Shown here piece by piece: positions 45,101-57,400 of a stretch of DNA of 64,000 nt. Under the pieces are notes generated by a model. That model had not been told where the DNA came from, ran no database searches, and saw only the letters and a list, made by a program, of their open reading frames with translations. Within the stretch, counting starts at the first letter, position 1. Each line of letters opens with the position of its first letter. Position numbers and translations under genes: made by a program. The stretch is from Phanerodontia chrysosporium (Eukaryota > Basidiomycota > Agaricomycetes > Polyporales > Phanerochaetaceae), in the NCBI GenBank assembly GCA_001910725.1, contig MJGA01000014.1, positions 496,001-560,000 on the forward strand, in the 5' to 3' direction.

Positions 45101-45844
45101 TCCTCCGCCGCTGAGGGATAACGTCTTCTGGACGCTCGAGACCGTCTCCTCTTCCCAATCGTCGTTCGTAGCCGAACGTGACTTTCTGCAACCAGGGACA
45201 ACCGTCTTCGTGCCGCGAGAGCGGAAGAAGCTGTACCTGGATCGCGAGCGTGCACTGGTATCCTTGGAACTGACCGTTCTGGCGTCCTCTTCGGGCTCCA
45301 CACCGAAGGACCCGGCTGACGAGCTTGATAGGGACAAGGAGAAGCTATCATCGTTGCGATTCTGGTACTCGTCGGTGCTTGCAAGGGAGGATGTGTCGGA
45401 AAGACTGGGCCCGTCGTAGTCGATGGTGATCTTAACGCGCAATGTTATCTTTCCGCGGCCAAAACTGCGACCAGACAGGATGGACGCGGCAGAGGATAAT
45501 GGAGGATCGTCATTTCCGCCCGGGTAGAAATAGCGTATAGCCTCAGTGAGGTCGCTTTCCGTTGTAATAACTGTCGTTTCGCCGTCGTCGTCAGTGTATG
45601 TGATCGCATAGGAGGTCTGAGAGAGCGAGAAACATTGCTCCACCTAATGCTTGTGAGCTATGCACGGCAGGGAGACACTGGGAGGTGAACGCACTCTGTG
45701 TTTCAGGAGATCAAAGGTACATGTGCGGCTCGAACTGAAGGTAATGCGTTTGTTAACTCCTTCGTAATTGCACTTAACAACAAGGGGTTTGTCGGGGCGA
45801 GTTTCTGCGGAATCATAGTCGGAGGCTGCGTATCTGGACGACAT
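42106..45844 (-). CDS. NBR1/p62-like protein: PB1 domain plus four ZZ zinc fingers, 1-nt deletion
   Basis: Likely selective-autophagy receptor or ZZ scaffold. The start is MSSRYAASDYDS at 45844. Residues about 18-90 form a PB1 domain (KPLVVKCNYEGVNKRITFSS, YAITYTDDDGETTVI, ESDLTEAIRYF). A long Ser-rich linker follows, then a C4-type motif (CSSCGALLEQLRYVCATC, later CFNC). Four ZZ-type fingers come next: VKCSTCPSTIVGKRYKCAVC, GVKCAHCLMEIVGARFHCAIC, RCDVC-MILGTRYQCAMCPS with DPMHIFFKLPRPVDIP, and AVCDRCMERIHGEWFRCVYC. The last exons encode VDMQRFR and PPPVVPHAVYTS, with the stop at 42106. A candidate Atg8-binding core SSWTLV is encoded at 44249-44232. No FW domain was found. In the C-run 44524-44528 the frame shifts after EEIP, before DIPAELLPF. 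Confidence 0.8.
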
Positions 45845-46239
45845 CCGAGTGGACGAGAGCGAGGGCAGCTGCGCATCTCTGTCGCCAATTGGTTGTGGGA
45901 GACATCTCGCAAACGCCCGTCATTGCGCTATACCGGTCTATCATGGGGTTAGGGTTTACTGACCCGACGCTCTGGTTAGGGTTCTCGCTCCCGACAATCC
46001 GATGCAGGGAAGTCGGAGAGTGATGCGCCACGATGCTGAAGGCAACTCAGAGTGGAGATGCGCTGTCGTTCTGGAGGCTTGCCAGTCTGCTGGCTCATGT
46101 CACGCTTTGCACACAGTATGAAGAACACCAGCCCGAGGACATCATGCATGTTGCAGTTTTCGGCGTCGTGGAAGAGCATACATAGCATGACATAGTGCAA
46201 AAGAAAGCAGTACGAATGGAAAAGAATAATACAACCCGC
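45845..46239. promoter_or_regulatory. Promoter of the NBR1-like gene with two telobox elements
   Basis: Minus-strand AACCCTAA-type motifs occur at 45945-45958 (as GGGGTTAGGGTTTA on plus) and 45974-45983 (GGTTAGGGTT), roughly 100-140 bp upstream of the start codon. Such teloboxes bind Myb-type factors (Tbf1/Teb1-like) in fungi. The remainder is the eS4 3' UTR. Confidence 0.5.
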
Positions 46240-47392
46240 CTACTGCTCGGCAGCCCGCTGTCTCCTGCGCACGTCCCGCTCCTCGGTGATGGTGAGCTTG
46301 GTACCCTTGCCGCGGGGGAGGGAGATCCAAGGCTTGGTGCCCTCGCCAATGACGAAGACGTTAGACACCCTAGAATATGGCTTAAAACGCCTGCTGCGCT
46401 GCGAGTAAGCTTATACACATACCGCGTAGCGAAGGTGCGGTCGAGGGAGTCCTTGATGTGGACGATGTCGTAGCCACCAATGTGCTTCTCACGGTGGACA
46501 ATGACACCAGCACGGCCCATGTTACGACCACCAGTGACCATGACGATGTTGCCAGTGTCAAACTTGACAAAGTCGGTGATCTTGCCAGACTCGAACTCGA
46601 ACTTGACGGTGTCGTTAACCTTGATCAGAGGGTCGGGGTAGCGGATGGTGCGGCCGTCGTGGGTGACAATGTATGGGACGCCCTTAGCACCGATGCCAGT
46701 CTTCTTGACCTTGAGGAGCTTGTAGGTAGCCTCCTCAGGGGTGATACGGTGGATGGTGAAGCGGCCCTTGACGTCGTAGAGCAGGCGGAAGTGCTCGCCA
46801 GACTTCTCGATGGTGATGACATCTGACCATCGCGGTTTTAGCGCGAAAAACCGCGGCTTTCGAGACTCACGCACCCATGAAGCCGGCAGGGTAGGTCGGG
46901 TCGGTCCTGACCTTGTTGTCGACCTTGATCAGGCGCTGCATGACAATGGAGAGGACCTCCTTGCCAGTCAAAGCATACTTCAGCCTGTTACGGAGGAAGA
47001 TGGTGAGGGGGAGGGATTCCCGGAGCTTGTGGGGACCGGGCGAGGGACGAGGAGCCTAAAACGCGTTCAATACTTCAACTTGCAATTCCAGGGCCGGACT
47101 GGTTGCTGAACGTACGTAGGTGCCGCTCAGCTTGTCGAGCATCCATGAGGAAGGAGCGGCGAGACGCTTCAAGTGCTTTTTCGGTCCTCGGGCCTACGGG
47201 AACGCAAAGTAGAGGGTGTCAGCGTAAATTCGGACGAGTGCGAAACGTAGCCTGGAGGTCGCCGCCCGAGTGCATCCAATCCACCAGCCTGCCATCCATC
47301 CCTTCCAACCGTCCAAACCCTCATTCTCTCGGCGTAGACTCGAACATAGACCTCCCCAGCAGCATTTCGAGGCGTCGGGGCGTACTGACCAT
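46240..47392 (-). CDS. RPS4: 40S ribosomal protein eS4
   Basis: Structural protein of the small ribosomal subunit. The ATG (47392-47390) stands alone as a 3-nt coding exon followed by donor GTCAGT. Coding resumes after GTAG with [19 protein letters not shown], then [55 protein letters not shown] (S4-like RNA-binding region), [57 protein letters not shown] (KOW) and [14 protein letters not shown], ending at 46240. It is near full length for eS4 (about 260 residues). Tandem with TFIP11 upstream on the same strand. Confidence 0.95.
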
Positions 47393-47612
47393 CTTGGTGT
47401 TCTTGCGGGCTTGACGTTGGCGGCGGCGCTGGCTCCTCTTGCTACAGCGACGAAGGCGGCAAATCGAAGGTTTGATCAAAATTCCAAATTAGGCTATTTC
47501 TCACGTGAGCAACGCTCGCATAGGCGCCAATGTTAATTGGTGTCGACGTCGCGTGGTAGCGTCGCAGTATTATACATCTCTTAAGATACAACTACAGATA
47601 CATAGACAATGA

Positions 47613-50600
47613 TCAACCCTTGGTAGCGCGGAGCACCATGGTTTCCAGAGATATAGCACGGTACTCGTCTCCGTCTGGAGCCCAGACAGCGTCGTCCATG
47701 ATATACACCAACAACCCGCCTTTCCCATCCGCCGTCTGCGACACGCGGAACAGAGGCATGCGAGACTTCTCGTGAGCACGACCGGTGGGTATGAATAACA
47801 AGTTGTGCGAGGAAGCATAGTCCTCCACGATACTCCGGAAGGTAATCTCCTGCGTGCGGGAAGGGCGTGGTTTGGGCGTGGTTTGCCGCGAGGGAACCTT
47901 CGGAGCAGTAAGAGGTGCACGATGGTCGGGACGTGGTAGCTGCGTGACGGCATTGGGGCCAAGTTCAATAGCCTTGTTCATGAGCTGTAGCCCACGAGTA
48001 AACCCTTGTGCCACGCCGGGCATACTTTGCACGTTCTCCGTGAACGTGCTCTTCCAGAACGAGTACCATTGTGCGACTTCCTCGAAACTCGGGTTCGGCG
48101 ACACGAGCCATAGGTGGAGGACGTCCAACCACTTGGGGAAGAACTCGGTCTCGAGTATTTGAGAGAGGATCGATGGGCGGAGGAGATGCTCCCAAAGTAG
48201 CACGTCCTGAAGAGGTTCCATCTGCTGCTGGCGAGGGTTGACACGGAAGTCGTCGCGGAGGCGTGCTCCGAGCTTGGGAACGACATACTTGAGTAGCATG
48301 CTGTCCCAGTCACCGACGTCAAACACCTGCAAACAACAGTTAACCACAATTCTCTAGTGCACGAACTGTTCTACTTACCCCCTTCCAAGCTTCAAGGTCT
48401 TCAGGGATACCGTCGGCAACGGCCCAGCTGCGTAGAGTACTCTTGACTTTCCTGCGTGCATCTCCGAGGACTTCCTCTAATCGCAGGCCAATGTGCGGGA
48501 GCCACGGGAATACCAGCGTCCGAAGCGGGACCTTGTGCCTCCTCGGATTCCAGTCGCTGACGGCCTTGTGGACCTTCGGCAGAACAAGCTGGTCGAAGAA
48601 GTTATCGCGAACGAAGGGCGGAAGATATTTCGACCATGCTTCATAGAGCCGCACAGCAGGTTGAGGATCGTCTGGGGACCAGTCATTATTTATGGTTGAC
48701 CGCACCTTCGGTAGCCAAGCGTTCCAAATGAGGCTCTCGTATGGGGTCATCGGCTTCTCACTGTAGCACATTCGTTAGCTTTCTTCATGACAGACTAGCA
48801 GAAATACGTACGCTGCTGACGAGGAGATTACTGTGCTCGAGCCATACACTTGCACTTGCTGAACAGGTGCATCGTCCTCCGGCTCGGCCATCTTGAGGGC
48901 CTTACGCCACGCTCGGAAGTCGGATACAAACGCTTGAGGATCTTCCAACGGTTGCCATTGAGTTAGCATGCGTCGAACCTGCGTCGAGCCGTCAGTATCC
49001 AGCTCACAACGCGAGAACAGCCGAGGCGTACCACTGGTGCAATAGCAGCAACTACGACTTCATCCAGTCGATACCGATCAAATTCCATCGGATATAACCC
49101 GATGAGCTTTTCGAAGTTCGCTGAGAATGGGCCCAGAGACACTTCGTACGAAGACTTCATCTCCTTCGCCTGAGACTCGATGTCATCGACTACTAGGTGA
49201 ACTTGTTGGAGTCTGGCAATAACTAGAAGACAAGGGAGTCAACACCATTCCAGATAAGCCCTTGATTGGTTACTTACGCCGAGCTTCTTCTTCCACTCTC
49301 TTGCGCAACCGCTCGTCTTCCTGCTGTATCCACTTCTTACGCTCCTCCAGAGCACGTGCTTCGCGCGCAAGACCGTCCAAGTCTCCCTTGCATGCTTCAG
49401 TGATCAAGCGCAAGTTGTGACGAATCTCGGGCAGGCGCATGGGGTCAGTTGTGGGTGTCCATGATGCCATGGATACGTCAGCGAGAGATGAAACTTCTCG
49501 TGGCTAGAACATGCATTGTCAGAGCACAAATTAAGGGCAAATGCAACGAGAACGTACCGTCGCTCCAGTGGCGTCAATAATCTGACCGATCCCAGCAGCT
49601 GGTACGTCTTGACCTGCTTCCGCAACGATCTGCTCGTATGTCTTGTGCTCGATCTTCCTCTTCGTCTTCTTCGGCTTCTTCCACACGTCTGAACGTTCTT
49701 GCTGCTCGGCTTTGGGCTTCCTACCCTTCCTTGGGCGCGTGTCTTCCTCGTCGTCGCTGACCACCTCTCCCCTGCGCCTCGCCTCGGCCTTGGCCTGTTC
49801 GGTCTTCTCCCGGAAGCCCTTGAAAGCAAGACCCATACCCTTCGGTCTCAGCTTGCTTTCTACCGGAGTGACAATACCCTCTCCAGTTGCACCCAGGCCG
49901 GTGCCAGCTTGCCAGCCCATCTTCTCGAGCATGCGAGCACCAAAGGAGCCGGAGATCTTACTGAAGTGGGCGCGCTCTTGTGCGCTCAGGTTCGCCGGCT
50001 TCGGTGTACTAGTGCCGCTGCTGGCGGAGCCATCGCGCACGAAAGCTCGCTGAGGGCGAGATTGCCTCCCGAATGAAGTCGGCATGTCGAATGTTTCTGG
50101 TGTTGCGCGTTCGGCTTCCGGCTCGGCGGATGGTACAGGCGACGGAGATGCAGAGGGAGGCGTGTCTGTGACGGTGGAGAGGTTGAAAGTGTTCGTGCCT
50201 TTGCTGAAGCTAGAGAAAGCGGGGGCAGCTCCAGCCTTGCCAGAACCTATGCCGCCCTTCGAGGAACCGATTCCGCCTCTTGAAGAACCCAGCCCGCCTT
50301 TCGAAACGTTTGATCCAATGCCACCTCTTGAGACACCAATGCCGAGCCCTCCAAAGCGGGGCCGTCCCTCTTCTTCGTGGTCAGGAGGCGATTGGCTCTT
50401 CGAAGGCTCCGGTTCGGCATCCTTCTCAACGTCCTGCACTTCGTCCGCCATCTCTTCGTCCTCGTCCTGTTCACGAGCCTCCCCATCACTATTTGATGTC
50501 TCCTCGTCCTCTTGCACTGCCGCGTCCACATCCATCTCCTTGTCCAGGTCCACCTTACTCCCTGTAGTGAACGTGGGTGCCTCCTTCTTCTTCGTCGTCC

Positions 50601-50844
50601 TCCGACCACGCCTGGACCGGAAGTCTTCCTCGTCTTCCTCGTCTTCAGCAAAAACGCCGTATATGGCGTCTTCCTTTCCATTCTTCCTCCTGCGTTTATG
50701 ACCATACGGATTCTCGAAGAGCTCGCGTTCAGCGCGCGCGTCAGGGTCGTTGGCATCGTAGCCTAGGTCGTCAAAGTCGTTGTCCTCGCCGACAGAGGAG
50801 TCAGAATCGTCGTCTTCTAGCAGTTGTCTCTTGCGTCTAGCCAT
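47613..50844 (-). CDS. Spliceosome-disassembly G-patch protein (TFIP11/Ntr1)
   Basis: Homologues (human TFIP11, yeast Ntr1/Spp382) activate the Prp43 helicase to release the intron lariat. The start is MARRKRQLLEDDDSDSS at 50844. The N-terminal acidic TIP region (DLGYDANDPDARAERELF) is followed by repeats of the GGIGSSKGG type and the G-patch GARMLEKMGWQAGTGLGATG with GIVTPVESKLRPKGMGLAF. A Lys-rich segment comes next. The C-terminal GCFC-type helical region is long: SANFEKLIGLYPMEFDRYRL, MTPYESLIWNAWLPKVRST, LYEAWSKYLPPFVRDNFFDQ, PHIGLRLEEVL, LRPSILSQILETEFFPKWL and ending SLETMVLRATKG. Introns are short and all junctions checked keep frame. I saw no lesion. Confidence 0.92.
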
Positions 50845-52335
50845 TCGGCAGAGAGAGGATAAGCAGACAGCAAGTGAAAGGATGAGAGCACGTATAGAAC
50901 CAGTCACGAAAGCGCCGAAATCGTCATGCTTGAGCGGGACCGCTTGAGTCATCACCAAACACGTGCAAATAAAGACCGCTGCTTAGTTTGGCAGAGTAGG
51001 CTGCGTCATAGATCTATAGACCTTCGAGGAGACCCTGCAAACCCAACGCTCAGACACAGAGCTTGTCTATGGGTAAAACTCGTTGATTTGAGAGTAAAAA
51101 GATTGTAAGTCCAGCTTGTCGCCACCCTCAACGCCCTCGATTCTGCGAACCCCAGTACATCAGAATTTGCGGGAATATATCAACTTCGCATGCTACGAAG
51201 CCTCGAGAGCCCACAATTCTACTAGACAGTGTAATTCCTTTCCTTAGGCGAATACTTGTGCTTGTGGGGTGAGGACGAGTCCCCGTAAGTCCCTACAGCT
51301 TTACTTCTGTGTAGATGAGAGCACTGTGCATAGCACATGTAGTTGAAGGTGTGGTGAGTATTAGCGATTTGACGTATATATAAACGGTATTGTATCTGAA
51401 CAGCCGCTTCTTGTACCGCTCACAACCGCTGTCACACTTCCGAAGATGGAGATCCGCGAGTTGTGAGCGCATGGAAAAGCCCCGACTCGAAGCTGACAGC
51501 TAGACTGCACCTGCCAGATATTGGCACGCATAAGATAAAGTGAAATAAACGAAGGATTGCTTTCTGCGAGGAGAGGTTTTCTAATGGAAATGGCTTGGAG
51601 TGCCTCTATGTGGCTGGTATCACACCAGCCAGTATTGCAAGGTCCTCGCCGTGCAGGTCTCACGGGCGAGTCTGTAATGATCTGTATGAGTCTGCATGTT
51701 ATTGAACTTGACTCCGCTAGCCGGCACCGACAGAACTCGAAAGAATTACCACGGTGTTTTAGTTGGCCTAGCCCATGCATATTAATCCCGATCGATCTGC
51801 TTGTCGGCCGCAACGAAGACGTCCCTATGATACTGCCTCCGGAACGGGGTTAGGTCAGGCCCCGGGAGACTTACGTGAATAAAAAGTGGCACCACACGGG
51901 CTTGACGTCCGCCTGACGCTTGCACTACTTAGAAGATAAAGAAGTCAGCTCCTGTGACGAACCACGGAATGGATCAACTAGAACTCCTCGACTTCTTTGC
52001 AGGCGTTCGTTATTCAATGCGGACGCGTATGCATTGTGCAAATTGCAAGTCAATACGTCGCATCTGGACGCTCAACGCGAAGGTCGTTCTTCTGGCTTCA
52101 ATTGTGTAGTCGTACACCACGTCGGTGTCAAATGTGCAACTTCGCCAGGCCAGGTGATTACTTGAGCGCTTCCGATAAACCACTATTACGGGCGTCTGGC
52201 AGGTAAGACTGCCCATTTCCGAGTCATGGCCTAATGCATTGGGGTACCTGTGTATCGTCCGAGCATGAGGCGTTCGAGATAACCACCTTATAAAACTGCC
52301 TCGACTCCTCGTACCCCTCAGCAGAAACCCTCATC
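50845..52335. other. Intergenic, 1.5 kb, nothing recognised
   Basis: AT-richer than the flanking genes, with scattered short frames only. It holds the TFIP11 promoter at the left and the aminotransferase promoter at the right. Confidence 0.5.
52289..52295 (+). promoter_or_regulatory. TATA box of the aminotransferase gene
   Basis: TATAAAA 41 bp before the start codon. Confidence 0.5.
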
Positions 52336-54176
<1,841 letters not shown>

Positions 54177-54401
54177 ACAGACGAGATAGGGATAAGCGGA
54201 GATTGAAATCTAAGTGATATATGGGCTATCAGGGAAATTAGATAATTCTTTTGAGGCGGAGCTTGTGGGCAATTGGGCATGAGTCTGAAAAGTACCTGAG
54301 CGGGCGTGAACCTCCCTAACTAGTGCCACCATCTACCACTACTCTTGACTTGCGAAACGATTGCCTGTGCTTAGGGATCGATGGCCGGCTGTGTACACTA
54401 A

Positions 54402-57400
54402 ATGGACTCTACCCAACAGAAAGAAGCGACGTCGCATCCAGGAGAGTCATCAAGTTCCACACCAACAACCAGCCTAGAGACCAAGGCACTTCGCTCAAGC
54501 GCAAGAGTTAAGGCCGCAAAGGAGAAAGAAAGAGAACGTGCAGAACAGTCCCAGCCGTCGAGCTCCTCATCTTCGAAGCGTACTCGCGAGACCACATCGA
54601 AGGGAAAGGGGAAGGAAGTCTCGGACGACACTCCTAGAACAGGCAAGAGGTGCGCTAACGCGTCTATGTCTCGTTGTGGTCCTGTTACTAAGCCTCTGGG
54701 CACTTGCCAGAGCCCGACGCTCGACGTTTCCCGCAGGAGGCCCATTGACCATCAACGACCCCGCCAAAGACGCTAAAGGCAAGAAGCGCGCAGCCTCAGA
54801 CGAGAACTCTGAAGAGGAGGCTGTAACTTCCGTATCCGCACCCGTCAAGCGCACCCGACCTAACACTTCCACATACTCTCTCCGATCCCGCACAGAAGCT
54901 ACTGCACCACAAATCGATATGCCAAAGAAGACAAGGTCAGCCGCTTGTTCCCTCGCTGCTGTGCCGTAGCTGATACTCTGCAGATCGACCTCCGGGAAGG
55001 GCAAGACGGCATCGAGGAACAAGGCCATGGCTGCCAGTATACCCAGCAGTTCCCGCGCCGATGACGAGGACATCGAGATGCTCGATGCTGAGTATATGCA
55101 CGAAGAGTTGCATGACTCCGGTGACCCACACGGCGACGACAGGGATGACGATGACGACGTTATCGACGACGGTGGCGGTAATGGCGGTGACAGTGATCAC
55201 GATGACGACGACGACGACGACGACGCGGATGAAGTGAGGGCGGAACGCGGCTTAGGTGGTGTAGACGACTCTGCGCCGCTATCTATGTTTGGCGACTACC
55301 GGCATCTGGGCAGCTATATGCTTGGTCTCAACAGTCGACTCAAGAGCATGCTGAACAACATCAAGCGCACTGCGGATCCGACGACTCGTCTTCTAACCCT
55401 CCAAGAGCTGAGCGAGCTTCTCAGCATCAGCACGGAAGACACTCTGGCCGGCTCATTCCCCGTCGAACAGTATGTCCGTGAACTTGTTCGCATTCTCGGC
55501 GGCACTGGCAACGAGCAAGATGGGGATGACGACCAAGAGCACGAGCAGGACGAAGACGCTGCCCTTGCTGCTGCTATCGCTCTGAGCACTGGAGGCGGCG
55601 CCTTCCAGGGTGACGAGAACCTGGAGGCTCAGGTGCTGGCATGTCGTTGCTTGGCGAACTTGATGGAAGCGCTGCCAGGGGTAGCTCACACTGTGGTCTA
55701 TCATGGAGCGATTCCGGTGCTGTGTAGCAAGTTGATCGAAATATCCTACATTGATCTTGCTGAGCAGACTCTGAGTGTAAGTCTTGTTTGCATTCTTCTG
55801 CATCGAGAGCGAATTTATACGTCGCTTTCAGACATTAGAGAAGATTTCCGAGGAGTTCCCTAGTTCGATTGTCCGGGAAGGCGGCTTGGCTGCCCTTCTC
55901 AACTACCTCGATTTCTTCTCTATCGCCGTCCAGCGAACAGCTCTCCAGGCCGCCTCAAACTGCTGTCGCAATGTCTCTCCAGAACACTTCCCTATGATTC
56001 GTGGCGTTTGGCCTATCATACGGAACTGCCTGGGTTACACAGACCAACGTCTCGTTGAGTACACTTGCCTCTGCGTTATTCGTGTCGTGGATGCATACTA
56101 CCGCACCGCGCCAGAGCACCTCGAGGCCTTGGTCGATAGGGAGCTCATCCAGGCCGTCAACAACCTCCTGATGCCATCCAGTGGCTCGCCTCTCATCGCT
56201 GCTGGAACCTTCACACAACTTCTCCGAGCCCTTGCGACCTCAGCTCGGGCGAGTCCTAAGATTACCCTTGTGCTGCTGGAGGCGGGTATCGTTGACACGC
56301 TATATCAAATTCTCACTGGTGTGCTCCCCCAGCGTCAAGTGGGATGGAGGAACAAGGCGAGGCTGGCAATGGTCAAGGCCTTGGAGGTGGACTCGCTGAC
56401 ATGACAGTCATGGAGAATCTGGCTCATCGCCCGAAGGATCAAATCGAGGAGGCATTGAGTCTCATATCTGAACTCATGCCCCCGTTACCGAAGGGTACGT
56501 TCTATTGCCGCATATGAAATTTGGCTTTGACTGAATAGCGCCACAGACGGCGTTTTCGACCACAAGGCGTATACCGAGAAGTCCTTGAGCAGGTTGCACA
56601 AGGCGAAGGCGAAGGCGGAGCGTGCTGCAGCACGTCTCGCCGCCGCCAATGCCGCCAACTTACTCGTCGGTCTTCCGCCCGTGACCAGTTCTCAGCCAAC
56701 GACAGGCGGTTCGACCGAAGATAGTCCAGCGCCTGAGTCGGTCCCAGATACTCACTCGCAGGCCGACTTGGAAGCGCCCCCTGCGAAGGAGCCATCCGTC
56801 AGTCGAACAGATCTCCTGCGTTCCAAGCCCGAGGTCGTCGGTAGATTCATGCAGCTCATGGTACCAATTCTCGTCGACGTCTATGCTGCAAGCGTAATCG
56901 CACCCGTGCGCGTGAAAAGTCTAACGGGCCTGCTAAAGGCTGTGAGCTTCCTGGATGCAGACGACCTTAAGCAGGTCTTCACGGTATGTTGGCTCCATGT
57001 TTCTTACCTTGTGCTTCTCTAAACCATTATTAGTTCGTGCCAGTCGCTAGCTTTGCTTCCTCTATCTTGTCGTCGAAGGACTCGCCTTCCCTCGTTATCG
57101 GCGCCTTGCAGCTCGTCGAATTACTCCTCATCAAGCTGCCAGCGGAGTACAAGCCCGCATTCAAGAGAGAGGGCGTCTTCCACGAGATTGAGGCGCTCGC
57201 CGCGCGGACATTGAACAGTTCGAAGTCCAAGGAGAAGGAGAAAGAGAAGGACAAGGACAAAGACGCTTCCGAGGGCGTTTCCCCAGCAGACGCAGGTACC
57301 CCGGCGTACGTTCCGTCCGTCGCATCTCTGGCATTCGCCCCTGGCTACAAGAAGTTGTCTTCGCTCGCGATCGACCCCGACGATGCGATCACTATCCGCG

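Noticed and set aside
45945..45983. Interstitial telomere array
   Set aside because: Only isolated single TTAGGG units; better read as promoter teloboxes.
50084..50701. Pro/Ser-rich plus-strand frame
   Set aside because: Antisense of the TFIP11 acidic and G-rich N-terminal region.
56284..56333. Intron explaining the UFD4 frame change
   Set aside because: A GTATCG to CCCCCAG intron is possible but would delete the conserved-looking [12 protein letters not shown] segment of the ARM region; left as an alternative only.
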